This document shows, in pieces, positions 63,741 to 64,000 of a stretch of DNA of 64,000 nucleotides. A program made the translations under genes and the position numbers. Source of the DNA: Roseomonas mucosa ATCC BAA-692. GTDB taxonomy: Bacteria; Pseudomonadota; Alphaproteobacteria; Acetobacterales; Acetobacteraceae. The first letter of the stretch is position 1, and every line of letters starts with the position of its first letter. A model generated the notes under the pieces. The model did not search any database, was not told the DNA's origin, and saw nothing but the letters and a program-made list of their open reading frames with translations. The stretch spans positions 61,983 through 125,982 of the forward strand of contig NZ_JHWD01000012.1 of the NCBI RefSeq assembly GCF_000622225.1, given 5' to 3'.

Positions 63741-64000
63741 TCAGGCGCGGTTCTTGAATCGCCAACTATCGTTGCCGGTCTCGACGATGTCGCAGTGGTG
63801 AGTGAGGCGGTCGAGTAAGGCAGTGGTCATCTTGGCGTCCCCAAAGACGCTGGGCCATTCACCAAAAGCGAGGTTGGTGGTGACGATGACCGAGGTCTGC
63901 TCGTAGAGACGGCTGACAAGGTGGAACAGCAACTGGCCGCCGGACTGGGCGAATGGCAGATAGCCGAGCTCGTCGAGGACAACGAAATCCAGGCGGCAGA
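63741..64000 (-). CDS. istB: IS21-like element helper ATPase IstB (partial)
   Basis: The C-terminal 86 codons of the AAA+ helper that assists the IstA transposase. Walker B is visible as [14 protein letters not shown], followed by [40 protein letters not shown] and [19 protein letters not shown], typical of IstB ends. The N-terminal part with Walker A lies outside the window. Confidence 0.93.
   Translation of the reverse strand, partial: CRLDFVVLDELGYLPFAQSGGQLLFHLVSRLYEQTSVIVTTNLAFGEWPSVFGDAKMTTALLDRLTHHCDIVETGNDSWRFKNRA

Larger units (their letters stand above)
63665..64000 (-). mobile_element. IS21-family insertion sequence (one end, partial)
   Basis: The element starts with TGT near 63665, followed by two related 21-base repeats that end in GGGACCC, then the 3' part of istB on the minus strand. 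Tandem terminal repeats and an istAB pair are hallmarks of IS21. The transposase gene and other end lie beyond the window. Confidence 0.82.

Overview
The window is very GC-rich DNA from a chromosome, or a large chromosome-like replicon, of an aerobic alphaproteobacterium. Gene content (tripartite-tricarboxylate receptors, FnrL-type regulator, cydABX/cydDC, pcaHG, a long bifunctional PutA, MmcB) best fits the Acetobacteraceae, close to Roseomonas. This is an inference from protein style; there is no rRNA gene. I found no tRNA gene and no CRISPR array. Genes are densely packed, often with 4-base stop/start overlaps.

Layout. 1-10085: a sugar-acid or glycoside uptake and breakdown locus. It has a MalF-type permease (cut by the window edge), a TetR regulator, a Gfo/Idh/MocA dehydrogenase, a DUF993 TIM-barrel protein, a sugar-phosphate isomerase, a TTT receptor, a D-2-hydroxyacid dehydrogenase, a Tat-type solute-binding protein and a DUF2264 protein. 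A repeated operator, GTAAC-N6-GTTAC, sits in front of the outward-facing units and ties them into one regulon. 10102-14844: housekeeping and accessory genes (mmcB, a BASS-family transporter, a second TTT receptor, an aldo/keto reductase). 14885-17383: protocatechuate 3,4-dioxygenase pcaHG with a divergent LysR regulator. 17464-22660: an orphan GHKL ATPase, a small basic stress-type protein, a LysR/PACE efflux pair, YjbQ, a BKACE enzyme and a small membrane protein. 22781-27012: an M20 amidohydrolase divergent from a DASS transporter and an L-2-hydroxyacid dehydrogenase.

27434-37703 is a microaerobic block: ompW, hemN, a hemerythrin-like gene, an FnrL-type regulator, cydABX, and divergent cydDC. 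FNR-type boxes lie in front of ompW, hemN, the hemerythrin gene and between cydA and cydD, so the regulator probably controls its neighbours. 38002-43260 holds a TonB siderophore receptor, a peptide deformylase and a hybrid sensor kinase. 43677-50992 is a complete malonate decarboxylase operon (mdcACDEGBH) with a GntR regulator. Its transporter genes survive only as a 78-codon fusion of what look like the start of madL and the end of madM.

51017-59488 is a second sugar-acid locus on the minus strand: a galactonate-dehydratase-like enolase-superfamily enzyme, a mannonate dehydratase and a complete peptide/oligosaccharide-type ABC importer. 59806-63492 is putA. The window ends inside an IS21-family element whose terminal repeats begin at about 63665.

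Most interesting: the TetR/GTAAC-N6-GTTAC regulon and its uncharacterised pathway; the deletion-fused malonate carrier; the FNR block, including a regulator that may start at a rare ATT codon; the orphan GHKL ATPase with an altered nucleotide-binding Asp; and a lactate/malate-dehydrogenase-like enzyme with Leu at the substrate-specificity position.
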